From Pogostemon cablin (Eukaryota > Streptophyta > Magnoliopsida > Lamiales > Lamiaceae), in assembly GCA_023678885.1 (NCBI GenBank), contig CM042987.1, forward strand, positions 30,776,927 to 30,840,926: DNA of 64,000 nt. The letters run 5' to 3'. The translations under genes were made by a program, and so were the position numbers. Shown here piece after piece: positions 8,974-19,700 of this stretch. Each line of letters begins with the position of its first letter. Position 1 is the first letter of the stretch. The notes below the pieces were generated by a model. That model had not been told where the DNA came from, ran no database searches, and worked only from the letters and a program-made list of their open reading frames with translations.

Positions 8974-10782
8974 GGTGTTGCTCGTCCCCGAGCAACGAAA
9001 ATGACAAATCAAAAGGAGAAATTTTCACCTAGAAAAAGACTAAACGAATATAAGCAATAACACATCGTTAGCAATAATAACAACAACCTATGCTAAGTCA
9101 TCCTACAACATTAACATCATGACATGAGAAATTAACAAGTTCAATCAAAAGAGAATAAAGTGTAATATAGTTCCTTTTAAGTCCAAGCCTCACAATGGAT
9201 ATTGATGTCTCTCAACACTCTTTTGAAATAGGGTAAATCACACTCATTAATCGATTGGCTCGACTCGCTATAAGCTTGCTCGCGGACTATATTCTCAAAC
9301 CACCAAAGTTTCAATTAATGATCAAAAAGGTCTTTAATTAGGATGTAATGATAGGCTCTTTGGTATGGTAGGAAGTATATGGATAAGAGTGACTAACAAG
9401 TGTAAGTAATCGAAGAGATGATCAACTTCCTCAACTTCTCCACTTTTCTTTCTTCCTTTCTCAACTTTGGTACTCACAAGCACTACTTATCAACATTCCT
9501 TTGGATTGAGCTTCTTATGATGCATGCTTCCTTTCTTTGAATTTTTATTTCCTTGAGCATCTTGTTGTTGCTGTACTCATTTTTCTTGTTTTGAGGTTGC
9601 ATGTTCATTCTTTTTTATGCTCTTTCATCCTTTTTCTTGCTTGTTTACCATTCCCTTTTCTTCTTTTTCTAATCAATCAATCCTTTCTAGCTACCATCTC
9701 CTCAATGACCCACACAAAGGTGTATATAAGCTTGAATGTGTAATTAAGGCTTGTAATGTGCTAAATTCACAAGAAATAGGCTTATAGGCTCAAAGTGGTT
9801 GACTAAGGATGATGTTCAAGGTAGGAAACATATATGGTAATGACTATAATAACAAGGATGGCCTTAGATCATTTCACCAATCTCCACTAATCGGGCTCGT
9901 TCCTATAGTCCTTGAGCAAGTTCTAACTTATCAAACACAACCGATCCACTCATGAAGAAATACCATGTATGCATGGTTGAGGCTCAAATGCTCACAAGCT
10001 TGTGCTCGGACCTTAAGGAACTTATTACACCACATTCATCTCAAAATTGAACAAGTTAAGTAAAACATGTCACAATTTGAAAGTGTAGAGATTCTTAATC
10101 ATAATTTGTCATCACTTATCACCACAACATATCATCACTCATGTTCAAAAATGACTCACGACATCCCTAAACAAACCACCAAACATCCCAAGACAAGAAT
10201 GAAAATACACACAACATACAAATAAGAACTCAACAAACAAGACACAACAAAAACACAAAACATGCAAAAACACAAAATACCATCATCCATAAGAAAATTA
10301 AGCACACATTCATCCCAACCTTTATTGAAAAGGAAATCCTAATTTACGAAAGTAAACCTCCCATAAACATAACAAATGAAGTAGCATGCTAGTCACAACA
10401 ATCCAAATCAAACTCAATTCATTTCAAGTAGTAAAATGATAAGGTGTAGAGTACTCCCTCAATAGGCATTTGGTAAGGAAAGCGTTAGCTTCAAGCTCCA
10501 TCATGCTTCCAATACCTCTCATTCATGCTCAAACACTCAACAAACACCATTATTTCAACAATTTCATTATGAATATGGACTATCATGCACTTCAACACCA
10601 CCAATCATGCCAAAATCAAACCAATACTCATGAGAGAAAAATTTTAAAATTTACCCAAGTTTTACAAGAATCATACATCATACTCAAGTGGTGAGACTTA
10701 CCCTTGTAGTTTCCATTGATGATCTTCTTGTTGAGAAGTAACCGCATCCATACGACTCAAGCTAAATCCACCACGCACTAGC

Positions 10783-10797
10783 ACCCCCCAAACTTAA
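10783..10797 (-). promoter_or_regulatory. Second, internal polypurine tract of Athila
   Basis: The same 15 bases as the terminal PPT (TTAAGTTTGGGGGGT) recur about 225 bp after the pol stop. A close variant holds the matching place in the diverged Athila at 36576-36589. Confidence 0.75.
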
Positions 10798-11020
10798 CTC
10801 GAGACAAGAGTCACGAATTAAGTTTGCAACAAATGGTGGAACATGTCAACTTGAATCCATGAAGCATATCTCTTTTCTTCAATATGCATTTTTCTCCATG
10901 AGCACAATCAACCTACAAGGCCAAAATACAAAACAACAAAAACAAAGCAATAAAGATAGTGATGGGGTGCCTCCCATCGAGCGCTAAGTTTAACGTCTTC
11001 AAGCTAGACGAATGTTTAGC

Positions 11021-14000
11021 TCATCTTTCACATAAAGTATCCACAAAGAGGGTCTCCCTTTGTGATGGATCCACATAGTGCTTCACACGATGACCATTGA
11101 CCAAGAACTCTCCCCCGTTCTCATCTATAACCTTTAGAGCTCCCCCATCAAGTACTTCCTTTACCACATAAGGTCCTCTCCATTTGGACTTCAACTTGCC
11201 CGGGAAAAGTCTTAGTCGAGAATTGAATACCAACACCTTCTCACCCTTTTCAAAGCTCTTCTTCCTCAAACGAGCATCATGCCACCTCTTGGTTTTCTCC
11301 TTAAAAATCCTTGAGTTTTCATAAGCATTTTCTCTAAATTCCTCAAGCTCATTCAATTGTAAGAATCTTACCTTCTTCGAAGCTTTCATGTCAAAATTCA
11401 ACTTCTTAATGGCCCAATAAGCTTTGTGCTCTAACTCCACCGGAAGATGGCAAGACTTACCATAGACAATTTGAAAAGGAGACATACCAAGAGTGGTCTT
11501 GAATGCGGTTCGAAAGGCCCACAATGCATCATCAAGTTTATTTGACCAATCCTTTCTACTCACACTCACTGTTTTCTCCAAGACTTGTTTGATTTGTCGA
11601 TTAGAAATTTCAGCTTGACCATTCGTTTGAGGGTGATACGGAGTAGACACTCGATGCTTCACTCCATAAGTCTTGAGAATGTTCTCCATGAGCTTATTTA
11701 TGAAGTGACTACCCCCATCACTTACCAACACTCTAGGCACTCCAAATCTTGTGAAGATATGCTTCTTTAGAAACCCCATGACCACTCTAGCATCACTTGT
11801 TCTTGAAGGTATGGCCTCAACCCATTTCGAGACATAGTCAACCGCCAATAGGATGTATAGGAATCCATTAGATTGAGGAAATGGTCCCATGAAATCGATG
11901 CCCCACACATCAAATATCTCCACTTCTTGAAAGCTCTTAAGGGGCATCTCATCCAACTTGGAGATTCCTCCCATCCTTTGACATCGATCACAACCCTCTA
12001 CAAATTTCTTACAACTCTTGAACAAAAATGGCCAATACAACCCCGATTGTAAGACTTTTGCAGCGGTCTTTTGAGCTCCAAAATGGCCTCCACTAGGTGA
12101 AGAGTGGCAAAACTCCAACACACTATTCCATTCTTCCTCGGGCACACATCTTCGCACAAGAGAATCATTACACATCTTATACAAGAATGGATCATCCCAC
12201 AAGTAACTTTTAACATCATGAAAGAACTTCTTGGATTGATACTTATTAAGCTCATAAGGCCTCCTTCCACTAGCCAAGTAATTCACATAGTCCGCATACC
12301 ACGGGCTTCCTTCTTCCTCCACTAAAGCCTCAATTTGATAGCAATCACACTCCAAGATTTCTTCATCGGGAAAAACCTCTTTGATTAACTCATAAGTACC
12401 TTCACAATGCTCCCTCGACTCTAACCTTGAAAGATGGTCGGCTATCACATTCTCCGTGCCCTTCTTATCTCTCACTTCAATATCAAATTCTTGAAGAAGT
12501 AGTACCCATCTTATCACCCTTGGCTTTGCATCCTTCTTTGCCATGAGATACTTGATAGCGGCATGGTCGGTGTATACAATAGTTTTCGTGCCTACCAAAT
12601 AAGGACGAAACTTATCAAATGCGTATACTACCGCCAAGAACTCTTTTTCGGTAGTAGTGTAGTTCCTTTGAGCCGCATCAAATGTCTTGCTTGCATAGTA
12701 AATAGCTCGGAATTTTTTTTCTCTTAGTTGCCCCAAAACTACTCCAAGAGCTACATCACTTGCATCACACATCAATATAAATGGCTCCTTCCAATCGGGG
12801 GTGATCAAGATGGGTGATGAAATTAAAGCTTCCTTTAGCACCTGAAAAGCATTTAAACAATTATCATCAAACTTAAATGGCACATCTTTTTCAAGGAGAT
12901 GAGATAGAGGTTTAGAAAATGAAGAAAAATCCTTGATGAATCTACGATAGAACCCGGCATGACCAAGGAACGATCGTACTCCCTTCTCATTTGTTGGAGG
13001 TGGAAGCTTCTCTATAGCAACAACTTTGGCTCGGTCAACTTGCAATCCCGTTGAAGAGATGTGATGTCCAAGTACAATGCCATCATTTACCATGAAATGG
13101 CACTTCTCCCAATTCAACACTAAATTAGTGTCTTGACATCGCTTCAAAACAATAGCAAGGTTAGACAAACAATTATCAAAAGAAGAACCAAACACCGAAA
13201 AGTCATCCATGAACACTTCCATTATATTCTCAATTAATCCTTCAAAGATTGCCATCATACACCTTTGAAAGGTGGCCGGTGCATTGCAAAGTCCAAATGG
13301 CAATCTTCGAAAAGTAAATATTCCATAAGGACAAGTGAAAGCGGTCTTTTCTTGGTCTTCGGGTGCTATGAGAATTTGGTTATACCCGGAATACCCATCA
13401 AGAAAGCAATAAAACTCATACCCGGCCAACCTATCCAACATTTGATCTAAGAAAGGTAAAGGGAAGTGATCTTTACGTGTGTTTTCATTAAGCTTTCTAT
13501 AATCAACACACACACGCCATCCCGTCACCGTCCTAGTGGCTATGGTCTCATCTTTATCGGTCTTCACTATAGTCATGCCCCCTTTTTTAGATACTACATG
13601 CAACGGGCTCACATAGGGGCTATCACTAATAGGAAAAATCATATCGGAGTCTAACCACTTAAGAACCTCTTTTTTTACCACTTCTTGCATGATAGGATTA
13701 AGTCTTCTTTGGTTTTGAACACAAGCTTTCCCTTCATCCTCAAGTCTTATCTTATGCATGCAAATTGTTGGACTAATTCCCTTCAAATCATCAATACACC
13801 AACCAATAGCCGACTTATGCTCTTTAAGGACATTAAGCAATTTATCAAGTTGACTAGAAGTTAGAGATGATGATACAATTACCGGATAAGTCTCATTTTC
13901 ACCAAGGTAGGCATAAGTAAGATGATCGGGTAGAGGCTTCAACTCCACCTTCTTTTCCTTTTTCTCCTCTTGCTCGAATGGATCTCTAAGTGGTAAGAAC

Positions 14001-16765
14001 TTTTCATTTCCCCTTGAGATGGCGGCTGCAACCTCTTGAGCTTCACTACAATCACCTAGATCAAGCAAACAATTAATCAATTCTTCATTTAAATCAAGAG
14101 AAGTAGTAGAAATATTAGAAAGAGATAAAGAATTGCTCAAGCAAAGTTCAAGTGGATCCTTGGTTACAATGGAAGGCCAACTCTCCTCGACACTTCCCTT
14201 TACAACATCTACACTTTTACATTCTTCATCATTCATTGGATATTGCATGGCCTTATGTAGAGAGAATACCATTTCCTCATCATTAACCCTCAACTTCAAT
14301 TCTCCTTTGTAGACATCAATAAGAGCTCTCCCGGTAGCAAGAAACGGTCTCCCAAAAATCAATGGCACATTTTCATCCTCCTCCATATCTAGAACAACAA
14401 AGTCCACCGGAAAGACGAACTTATCAACTTTCACCAACACATCTTCAACTACTCCTTTTGGATGTGTCATAGATCTATCCGCCAATTGAAGTGTGATGGA
14501 AGTTGGCTTTACTTCACCTAATCCAAGCTTCTTGAATATGGAGAGAGGCATTAGATTAATGCTTGCACCGAGGTCACAAAGAGCCTTGTTCTTCTTGTTC
14601 TTTCCAATTTCACATGGTATAATGAAACTACCCGGATCCTTCAATTTTTGTGGAAGTTTCCGTTGTAGAATGGCACTACACTCTTCGGTTAGATTAACCG
14701 TTTCATTGTCCACAAGACTTCTTTTCTTTCCCATGATGTCCTTCAAGAAACGAGCATAATGAGGCATTTGATCCAAAGCATCGGCGAAAGGCATATTGAT
14801 TTGAATCTTCTTGAAGATTTCAAGAAACTTTTTGAACCTCTCATCCAAACCCTTCTTCAAAAACCTTTGAGGAAAAGGAACTGGTACTTGAGTCTTGGGT
14901 ATTCCCCAACTATCTGTTTCAACTTCAACTTCCTTTTCCCTTAACTCCTTTGCCTTTTTCCACTTTGGAATTCTCTCTATCTTCTCTTCATCTTTCTTTT
15001 GCTCAACAATTTCTTTTTTCTTGCTTACTTCCTCCATTTCAATCTCTTCTTGCACCAACCCTTCTTCCACCTTGCTTTCCACTTCCCTTTCAATGACAAT
15101 ACTATCTTCTTTAGGCATAGGAGGTTCCTCATACTCTTTTCCACTTCTAAGAGTGATAGCTTTGCAATCTTCTTTAGGATTGATTACCGTGGTAGATGGA
15201 AACTTTCCTTGTTGGTGTTGAGATCCCACGGAAGAAGCAATTTGACCCATTTGATACTCAAAAGCTCTCATCCTATTGTCGGATTTCTTCTCATTTTCCT
15301 CCATTCTAGCCTCCATCTTTTTCATGAATGTTAGCAATGTCTCTTCAACCGATGCTTTCCCCTCTCCATTTGGTGGTTTAGCACTTGGATCGAATCCCGG
15401 AGGATATGACACGGCGGCTTGAGGATTAGAGTAAGAAAGATTTTCATGCTTCCTCGGAGCTTGATAATTTCCACTTGATTGATTGAAATTGCTTCCCCGA
15501 GCTTGTCCTTGATATCCTCCTTGGTAATTACCTTGATTAGAAGGATAATTACCTTGGAAATTCCCTTGATGATGAAAATTCCCTTGGTAATTTCTCCTAT
15601 CTAAATAGGCAACATCTTCTACACTTTGCATAACCTTGCTCTCATCATTCACCATAGAACTTGTGCTTCCCCCTTGGCTTACTCCTTGAGTGATCAAATT
15701 CAATTGCTTTGTTAAAGCTTGAATGCTCTCATTGAATTCTTTCATTCCCTCACTTTGGAACATATCACTCTTCACTTTGTTCACACTCTCCACTTGAGCT
15801 ACTTTTCCAAAGGCATAACCTCCCATTACTCGCTCGGAAGGCCATTGATAAGCATTCATCGCAATGTCTTCAAAAATATCCATGGCTTTCATAGCATCCA
15901 CTCCAAATATAGACCCTCCGGATGAGGCATCTACATGCATCCGATTTTGTTGATTCAACCCTTGGTAAAAGAAAGCCACTTGTTGATTCTCATGAAAATC
16001 GTGTTGAGGACACTTTCGGAGCATCTCTTTGTAGCGTTCCCATGCTTCATAAAAATTTTCATCCGGAAGTTGCATAAATTGAGTGATAAGGCTTTTCAAT
16101 TGGAGCGTCTTTGAAGGAGGAAAGTACTTGTTTAGAAACCTTTGCTCAAGATCTTCCCATGTATTACAACTTCCCAAAGGAATTGTATTGTACCATGCTT
16201 TAGCCTTGTCTCTTAAAGAGAAAGAGAACAACCTCATTCGAATCGCATCCTCCGACACTCCCTTCATCTTGACGGTATTTGCAACCTCCAAGAAAGTAGA
16301 TAGATGAGTGTTCGGGTCTTCAAGAGGACCTCCCCCAAACTGATTTGCTTTAACCATGTTGATCAATCCGGTCTTGATTTCATAATCATTGGCTTGAACC
16401 GGAGGAACCATATTGTGCACGGCCCTCGGTTGGAAGTAATCCCGAATTGCTCTAGGCCTTGGCAACTCTTGTTGTTGAAATATCCTTTGAGCTTCTTGAT
16501 TGGCAAGCAATTGCATATACTCTTGATTTTGAGCAAAGACATTCCTCATTATCTCCGCTTGATTCTCTTGCACTCCTTCTTGTACCCCCCTTTGATCTTG
16601 TAAAGGATCTTGGGGTGGGTCATAATTAACATTGTCTCCCCGTTGATTCTCCATATTTTTGTCTTTTCTAGCTTTACGCCTCTCTCGTTTCCTTTGTCGT
16701 GCGGTCCTTTCAATCTCCAAATTCAAAGGAATGATCGATTGATTTCCCTTTGATCTTGTGATCAT
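11021..16765 (-). CDS. Athila gag-pol polyprotein, uninterrupted
   Basis: One frame of about 1,914 residues from MITRSKGNQS (16765; an ATG 14 codons upstream is also in frame) to the stop at 11021. Residue numbers below count from that upstream ATG. Gag core FSLRDKAKAWYNTIPLG at about 200; Gln/Asn/Gly-rich linker; Athila signature CKAITLRSGKEYEEP; protease ALCDLGASINLMP at about 745; RT with RVCVDYRKLN, FLDGYSGYNQI and active site FMDDFSVF at about 1198; RNase H with ILMCDASDVALG and TTTEKEFLAVVYA; integrase HH-CC (HFGAQKTA ... CDRCQRM) and catalytic D, D, E (GIDFMGP, VSDGGSHF, NGQAEISN) at about 1634-1730. No stop or frameshift is seen and catalytic residues are intact. No chromodomain or env follows. 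It could mobilise itself and related copies if transcribed. Confidence 0.95.
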   Translation of the reverse strand: MITRSKGNQSIIPLNLEIERTARQRKRERRKARKDKNMENQRGDNVNYDPPQDPLQDQRGVQEGVQENQAEIMRNVFAQNQEYMQLLANQEAQRIFQQQELPRPRAIRDYFQPRAVHNMVPPVQANDYEIKTGLINMVKANQFGGGPLEDPNTHLSTFLEVANTVKMKGVSEDAIRMRLFSFSLRDKAKAWYNTIPLGSCNTWEDLEQRFLNKYFPPSKTLQLKSLITQFMQLPDENFYEAWERYKEMLRKCPQHDFHENQQVAFFYQGLNQQNRMHVDASSGGSIFGVDAMKAMDIFEDIAMNAYQWPSERVMGGYAFGKVAQVESVNKVKSDMFQSEGMKEFNESIQALTKQLNLITQGVSQGGSTSSMVNDESKVMQSVEDVAYLDRRNYQGNFHHQGNFQGNYPSNQGNYQGGYQGQARGSNFNQSSGNYQAPRKHENLSYSNPQAAVSYPPGFDPSAKPPNGEGKASVEETLLTFMKKMEARMEENEKKSDNRMRAFEYQMGQIASSVGSQHQQGKFPSTTVINPKEDCKAITLRSGKEYEEPPMPKEDSIVIEREVESKVEEGLVQEEIEMEEVSKKKEIVEQKKDEEKIERIPKWKKAKELREKEVEVETDSWGIPKTQVPVPFPQRFLKKGLDERFKKFLEIFKKIQINMPFADALDQMPHYARFLKDIMGKKRSLVDNETVNLTEECSAILQRKLPQKLKDPGSFIIPCEIGKNKKNKALCDLGASINLMPLSIFKKLGLGEVKPTSITLQLADRSMTHPKGVVEDVLVKVDKFVFPVDFVVLDMEEDENVPLIFGRPFLATGRALIDVYKGELKLRVNDEEMVFSLHKAMQYPMNDEECKSVDVVKGSVEESWPSIVTKDPLELCLSNSLSLSNISTTSLDLNEELINCLLDLGDCSEAQEVAAAISRGNEKFLPLRDPFEQEEKKEKKVELKPLPDHLTYAYLGENETYPVIVSSSLTSSQLDKLLNVLKEHKSAIGWCIDDLKGISPTICMHKIRLEDEGKACVQNQRRLNPIMQEVVKKEVLKWLDSDMIFPISDSPYVSPLHVVSKKGGMTIVKTDKDETIATRTVTGWRVCVDYRKLNENTRKDHFPLPFLDQMLDRLAGYEFYCFLDGYSGYNQILIAPEDQEKTAFTCPYGIFTFRRLPFGLCNAPATFQRCMMAIFEGLIENIMEVFMDDFSVFGSSFDNCLSNLAIVLKRCQDTNLVLNWEKCHFMVNDGIVLGHHISSTGLQVDRAKVVAIEKLPPPTNEKGVRSFLGHAGFYRRFIKDFSSFSKPLSHLLEKDVPFKFDDNCLNAFQVLKEALISSPILITPDWKEPFILMCDASDVALGVVLGQLREKKFRAIYYASKTFDAAQRNYTTTEKEFLAVVYAFDKFRPYLVGTKTIVYTDHAAIKYLMAKKDAKPRVIRWVLLLQEFDIEVRDKKGTENVIADHLSRLESREHCEGTYELIKEVFPDEEILECDCYQIEALVEEEGSPWYADYVNYLASGRRPYELNKYQSKKFFHDVKSYLWDDPFLYKMCNDSLVRRCVPEEEWNSVLEFCHSSPSGGHFGAQKTAAKVLQSGLYWPFLFKSCKKFVEGCDRCQRMGGISKLDEMPLKSFQEVEIFDVWGIDFMGPFPQSNGFLYILLAVDYVSKWVEAIPSRTSDARVVMGFLKKHIFTRFGVPRVLVSDGGSHFINKLMENILKTYGVKHRVSTPYHPQTNGQAEISNRQIKQVLEKTVSVSRKDWSNKLDDALWAFRTAFKTTLGMSPFQIVYGKSCHLPVELEHKAYWAIKKLNFDMKASKKVRFLQLNELEEFRENAYENSRIFKEKTKRWHDARLRKKSFEKGEKVLVFNSRLRLFPGKLKSKWRGPYVVKEVLDGGALKVIDENGGEFLVNGHRVKHYVDPSQRETLFVDTLCER

Positions 16766-16896
16766 AAAACACCTACGAAAAGGCCAAGAGTGAGACCACA
16801 AACACAAATAATAAATAAAAGAAAATAAAAAGAATCCTTATCAAGAACAACTAAAACAATAACAAAGTACTCGACTAGTCCGTCAAACTCCCCTTT

Positions 16897-16909
16897 GGCA
16901 ACGGCGCCA
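16897..16909 (-). promoter_or_regulatory. Primer binding site of Athila, tRNA-Asp type
   Basis: TGGCGCCGTTGCC on the minus strand, six bases after the 5' LTR end, complementary to the 3' end of plant tRNA-Asp (...GGCAACGGCGCCA). This PBS is typical of Athila. Confidence 0.88.
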
Positions 16910-18084
16910 TTTTCTTGTTTGCCTATTTTTAGCACTCACGAGCAAGAATACTCGATCGTTGTAGTATTATATCCCAAGAAAAATTATCAATCCAATAAGG
17001 AGTTATATTCGTACTAGCAAAATACGTGAGCTCATGTTCATTGTTGTTTTTGTAAAGATGATCGGGGGTTTTGAGATTGATTAACAACTAAAACAAGTAA
17101 CAAGTAAATAAGATAGCAAATAAGATAAATGACAAGTAAAGAAAATGGGTGCTAAAGTTCAAGTATGGAAAGACATGGGATTAGAAACATCCAAGCACAC
17201 TCGATTCATATTATCATGCAAACGGAATTCAACTCAATTGATGTAGACTAAGGGTGATCACGATTGTATCCTAAGCTCCCTTTCGGGTTACAAAGGTTGT
17301 TGATCCATTTTAGACTCCCAAAAGCACTTAAGATCAAAGCCCAACATTAACCCCTTCCATCTAGGTACTAGTTAGATTAAACTCTCCCTTTTTGTGTACT
17401 AAGGCCAACGAATGGATTGGTTCCCCTCATTGAATTCAAATATCCTTTCGGTCAAACCCAAACTCAATGTCTAATCATGCCTTCCTAATACTATAGAGGG
17501 TCGTTTCCGTCTCACTCCAAGCAATACATACATGAACATCATGATAGCATTTAATTACCACAAATAATCCATTGATCAACAATCCATTAAACCAATAAAC
17601 ATTCATGAATAACAAACCATGTCATCACAACATCAAGACAATTAAACTCCATGAATAGAAATCAACATCAATTAAATCAAAAACCAATTTAATCCACATG
17701 ATAATATAAATCTAATATGCTCTTCATGTTCCTAATCCCACTAGAGGGATTAGCCTATCATAGTAAAAGTAATAAAACAATTAAATGATTCATTACAATT
17801 ACCCATAGTCTAAGATCTAAAGAAATACAAAATGAATGGATTCTTCCCTATCAATTTCTTGAAGAGAATCTTCTATTCTTCTTGATCTCCACCTCTAGCT
17901 CTTGATTCCTTGAGATCTCTCACACCCAATGGAAGGGATGAAGTTTTGATGGAGAATTAATGAAGATGATGAAGATGGATCAAAATGGATGAAGGTGGAT
18001 GAAGATGATGGTGGGAAATGGAAGAAATGGTGTGTGAGGTGTGTGTAGATGATAGGATTTTCGGATCTCCTCCAATTGTTGAAT

Positions 18085-18106
18085 AAAGGGGTATTTATAC
18101 CCCTTT
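18085..18106 (-). promoter_or_regulatory. Palindromic TATA box in the Athila 5' LTR
   Basis: Same palindrome as at 8306-8327. This is the copy positioned to start gag-pol transcription. Confidence 0.72.
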
Positions 18107-18148
18107 GGAGGCTTCTAGAAGGATCTGGAAATTTTTGCAGGAAAATAC

Positions 18149-18489
18149 CCAACACGAGTCGTGCTCTGTAACACGGCCACGGGGTGGCCGTGTTGTGTCT
18201 TCTGATGCTGCCGCACGGCCTCGCCTTACAGGGCCGTGTTACGCAACACGGCTCGTGTGCTGCAACACGAGTCGTGTGTTGTAACACGGGCACAGGTGTG
18301 GTCGTGTTGGCTCTTCTGATGTCGCCACACGGCCACCTTCTTACAGGGCCGTGTTGGTGACACGGCTCGTGCTCCCGACTCGACTCGTGCAACTGGACAC
18401 GACCTGAAGTTGCCCGTGTTGAGTGACTAGATGTCGCCACACGGCCAACTCTTACAGGGCCGTGTTGGCTACACGGCTCGTGTGCTGGC
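18149..18489 (-). repeat. U3 array of short palindromic words upstream of the Athila TATA box
   Basis: Repeated ACACGAGTCGTG, ACACGGCTCGTG and ACACGGCC...GGCCGTGTT words, each near-palindromic, spaced 20-70 bp. They lie about 45-400 bp upstream of the TATA box in element orientation. The same array is in the other LTR at about 8370-8710. Suggestive of clustered dimer-binding sites (inference). Confidence 0.7.
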
Positions 18490-18742
18490 TCCTGCATTTC
18501 TTCACTGTTTTGGCTCGTTCTCCCTCGTTTCAACTCCGAATTGAGATTCGCTTTTTCCTACATCTTCCTTATCATGTTTAGCATCCAATAAAAAGTGAAA
18601 ATCTTACGTTTAAGCTCATTCACACACATTTCAATAAAAATACAAAACACAACCAAATAACATATAAAATACGGATAAAATAATACGAAAATACATATAA
18701 AAAGACACTAAAATCTAGGTGAAAATAGCTCTAATCAAGGTG

Positions 18743-19700
18743 TTACAGACCTCTGAAGACAGATTTGAAGGCTGAAGTTATAGTGTCGAGATGAAGAGCA
18801 ATCGACTGCGGACCACCCATGGTGGTTGCTCGATTTGAAGGTGATGGTATGTGTTTCCGGCGATGACAATTCGGTGGCTGCAATAGGCATCTCCAGTCGT
18901 GCGGTCTGTGCAACGGAGTTCTCGGGGAGGTCGCCAGCTGTTGACCGCTGGCAATACGCGACTGCTGCAGCCGCAACGTGCTTGACGACGCGACATCCTC
19001 GGTGGCGACTGATGGCGGCAACACGCGTGTGGCAGCTTGGTAAGGAGGCGGCCGACGCTCGCGCGTTCCCGGTGGCAGCTGCTCGCTCTCGGTGGTAGCT
19101 CGGTGAGGAGGCATGCGACGCTCGATCCCATCGGCAGCTTGGTGAGGCGTGCGACGCTCGATCCCGTTGGCAGCTTAGTGAGGCGTGCGACTTCACGATC
19201 CCGTCGGCAGGCCTCGGAAGCGGCTGGGAGGTGGTCGTTGGTTTGGTGGTGAGGCGCGGCGAGTCGCGCACGGTGATGAAGGGAGTCGCGCTGCAGATTG
19301 AATCTTGAGAAGAAAACTACTATTCTACCACCAAGCCCTCAATTTTGACTTTCAAGTCAATTTTGACCCTCACATGGCCCAAGCCTAATTTTGCTTTGAT
19401 TTGGGCTTCATACTTGGGCTTCTTTAATTCTATGTTGATTTGGGCTTCAATATTGATTCCACCTTTCCTTAATTGGCCCATTAATTGATTTGTGCCTATA
19501 AACATGGCCTCCAACCGTGTGGCCAAGTTTAAATTAACTAAGCATATGTGTTAATTAATTTTATTGACTTGGCTCCAATGTTTAAGGCTACAATGTTTTA
19601 TAATTATGACCTTAAATAATTAATTAATTGCCCCCCTGAATTTATTTTGGGTCTTTTTAATTAATCGTTCATTTGTTTTGCAGCCTATCCACTTCTCAGC
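18743..19700. other. Remaining Tat noncoding leader before the PMD frame
   Basis: A GC-rich first half (minisatellite) and an AT-rich second half with repeated GGGCTT/TTGATTTGGGCTTCA words (19390-19450). No convincing protein. It ends in a polypyrimidine tract and TTTTGCAG at 19675-19682, a good splice acceptor 19 bases before the PMD start. Confidence 0.5.
19025..19215. repeat. GC-rich degenerate minisatellite
   Basis: About five degenerate units of 36-40 bp, for example GGTGAGGCGTGCGACGCTCG followed by ATCCCGTTGGCAGCTT, in an otherwise AT-rich element. The several overlapping ORFs here come from base composition and repetition. Confidence 0.7.

Larger units (their letters stand above)
8959..11020 (-). 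other. Athila post-pol spacer, without an env ORF
   Basis: About 2 kb between the pol stop and the 3' LTR. It starts with the lineage-typical stretch around TTAGCGCTCGATGGGAGGCA. It holds no minus-strand ORF of note; the small plus ORFs at 9537-9743 and 10470-10694 are AT-rich shadows. In env-bearing Athila relatives this is where env would be. Confidence 0.75.
7112..18737 (-). mobile_element. Young Athila-lineage Ty3/gypsy retrotransposon nested in the Tat element
   Basis: Two 1,822-bp LTRs differ at four positions by eye (7843/17622, 8184/17963, 8356/18135, 8665/18444). AGGTG is duplicated at 7107-7111 and 18738-18742. The tRNA-Asp-type PBS, a duplicated PPT and one uninterrupted gag-pol frame are present. 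No env-like ORF is seen. It is about 11.6 kb, the expected size for the lineage without env. It looks recently inserted and possibly still competent. Confidence 0.95.
16916..18737 (-). repeat. 5' LTR of the nested Athila
   Basis: Same length as the 3' LTR with four visible differences. It would drive gag-pol from the TATA box at 18085-18106. Confidence 0.93.

Noticed and set aside
18735..19271. Several overlapping GC-rich ORFs on both strands
   Set aside because: Caused by the minisatellite; composition only, no conserved motif.
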